Shown here: positions 17,751 to 18,001 of the stretch, piece by piece
Position numbering within the stretch: the first letter of the stretch is position 1
Layout of the letters: each line of letters begins with the position of its first letter
Source: Pleurotus ostreatus/Saccharomyces cerevisiae fusant
Taxonomy: Eukaryota; Opisthokonta
Direction of reading: 5' to 3'
Length of the DNA stretch: 18,001 nucleotides
Assembly (NCBI GenBank): GCA_024196135.1
Contig: JAMQCK010000670.1
Location: 1-18,001, forward strand
Made by a program: the position numbers and the translations under genes
The notes under the pieces: model-generated
The model's database searches: none
The model's input: the letters and a program-made list of their open reading frames with translations, nothing else
Told to the model about the DNA's origin: nothing

Positions 17751-18001
17751 ATGTCCAGCCAGCACAACACCCCCTTCGACGCCTTCGACGGCTCCTTCGC
17801 CAAGCAGCAGCAGCCTGGCTTTGACTTCTTTTCATTCCAGTCGCCCTCCGACATCCTCGCCCCACACCCGGACCTGTTTGAACTCGAGCTAGACTCGAGT
17901 CTCGCAGGCGTCAACGAGGTTCAGCTGCAGCTCCTCGCAGTCGACTCCAACGATGCCTTCAATATCCTCAGGTCGGATACCCCCACGTGTGGCCCGCCCT
18001 C
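17751..18001 (+). CDS. Unidentified protein, first exon, runs off right edge
   Basis: An ATG at 17751 opens a frame with no stop to the window end. The first 74 residues begin MSSQHNTPFDAFDGSFAKQQ, then a Phe/Asp-rich stretch (FDFFSFQSPSDILAPHPDLF) and ELELDSSLAGVNEVQLQLLAVDSNDAFNILR. A possible splice donor, AG|GTCGGA, occurs after 17971. If used, exon 1 is 221 bp and the last 30 bases are intron. The acidic, Phe- and Gln-containing start resembles the activation-type regions of some fungal transcription factors, but no DNA-binding domain is visible and I do not recognise the family. The coding call rests on codon quality, the open frame and a pyrimidine-rich leader before the ATG. Confidence 0.5.
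   Translation, partial: MSSQHNTPFDAFDGSFAKQQQPGFDFFSFQSPSDILAPHPDLFELELDSSLAGVNEVQLQLLAVDSNDAFNILRSDTPTCGPP

Noticed and set aside
1..18001. A secondary-metabolite cluster built on the oxygenase, glucosyltransferase and thioesterase
   Set aside because: The thioesterase is a beta-oxidation type with a PTS1, the glucosyltransferase is the conserved sterol enzyme, and housekeeping genes lie between them. No synthase, transporter or pathway regulator is present.

Overview
The window looks like nuclear DNA of a filamentous basidiomycete, most likely an Agaricomycete. The genes are dense and GC-rich, and almost every one is cut by many introns of about 45-65 bp with GT..AG ends and CTNA-type branch points. 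The conserved fungal families present (ATG26 sterol glucosyltransferase, SUR7/PalI membrane protein, MTC1, Cox8) fit this. I found no prokaryotic, viral or CRISPR features. All gene models come from reading splice sites by eye so that the protein frame and family motifs are kept.

Layout from left to right: the 5' end of ribosomal protein S27 (minus, runs off the left edge); a peroxisomal-type acyl-CoA thioesterase (minus, 7 exons, C-terminal AKL); the spliceosomal NineTeen-complex subunit BCAS2/SPF27/Cwf7 (minus, 4 exons, one GC-AG intron), which diverges across only 94 bp from an MTC1-family gene (plus, 4 exons); mitochondrial cytochrome c oxidase subunit 8 (minus, 3 exons); a 2-oxoglutarate/Fe(II) dioxygenase-like protein (plus, 10 exons); and a 16-exon, 1456-residue sterol 3-beta-glucosyltransferase ATG26 (minus) that fills 8566-13688.

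Right of ATG26 the gene density falls. A 1.6 kb divergent intergenic region carries a 166-bp non-autonomous TIR element (MITE) flanked by TA. Next come a 7-exon SUR7/PalI-like four-pass membrane protein (plus), an intron-containing tRNA-Lys(CUU) with a Pol III T5 terminator (minus), and the first exon of an unidentified gene (plus) that leaves the right edge.

The genes are mostly unrelated housekeeping functions (translation, splicing, respiration, tRNA, lipid metabolism) and do not form a cluster. There is a loose peroxisome/lipid theme: a PTS1 thioesterase, and ATG26, which is known to act in pexophagy in some fungi. I see no evidence that they form one system, and nothing here looks like a new multi-gene system. 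The items most worth a second look are the Atg8-interacting-like motif in the ATG26 tail, the MITE, the GC-AG intron in a splicing-factor gene, the two start codons that form whole coding exons, the triple palindrome at 624-673, and the SUR7-like protein whose outer loop has no cysteine pair.
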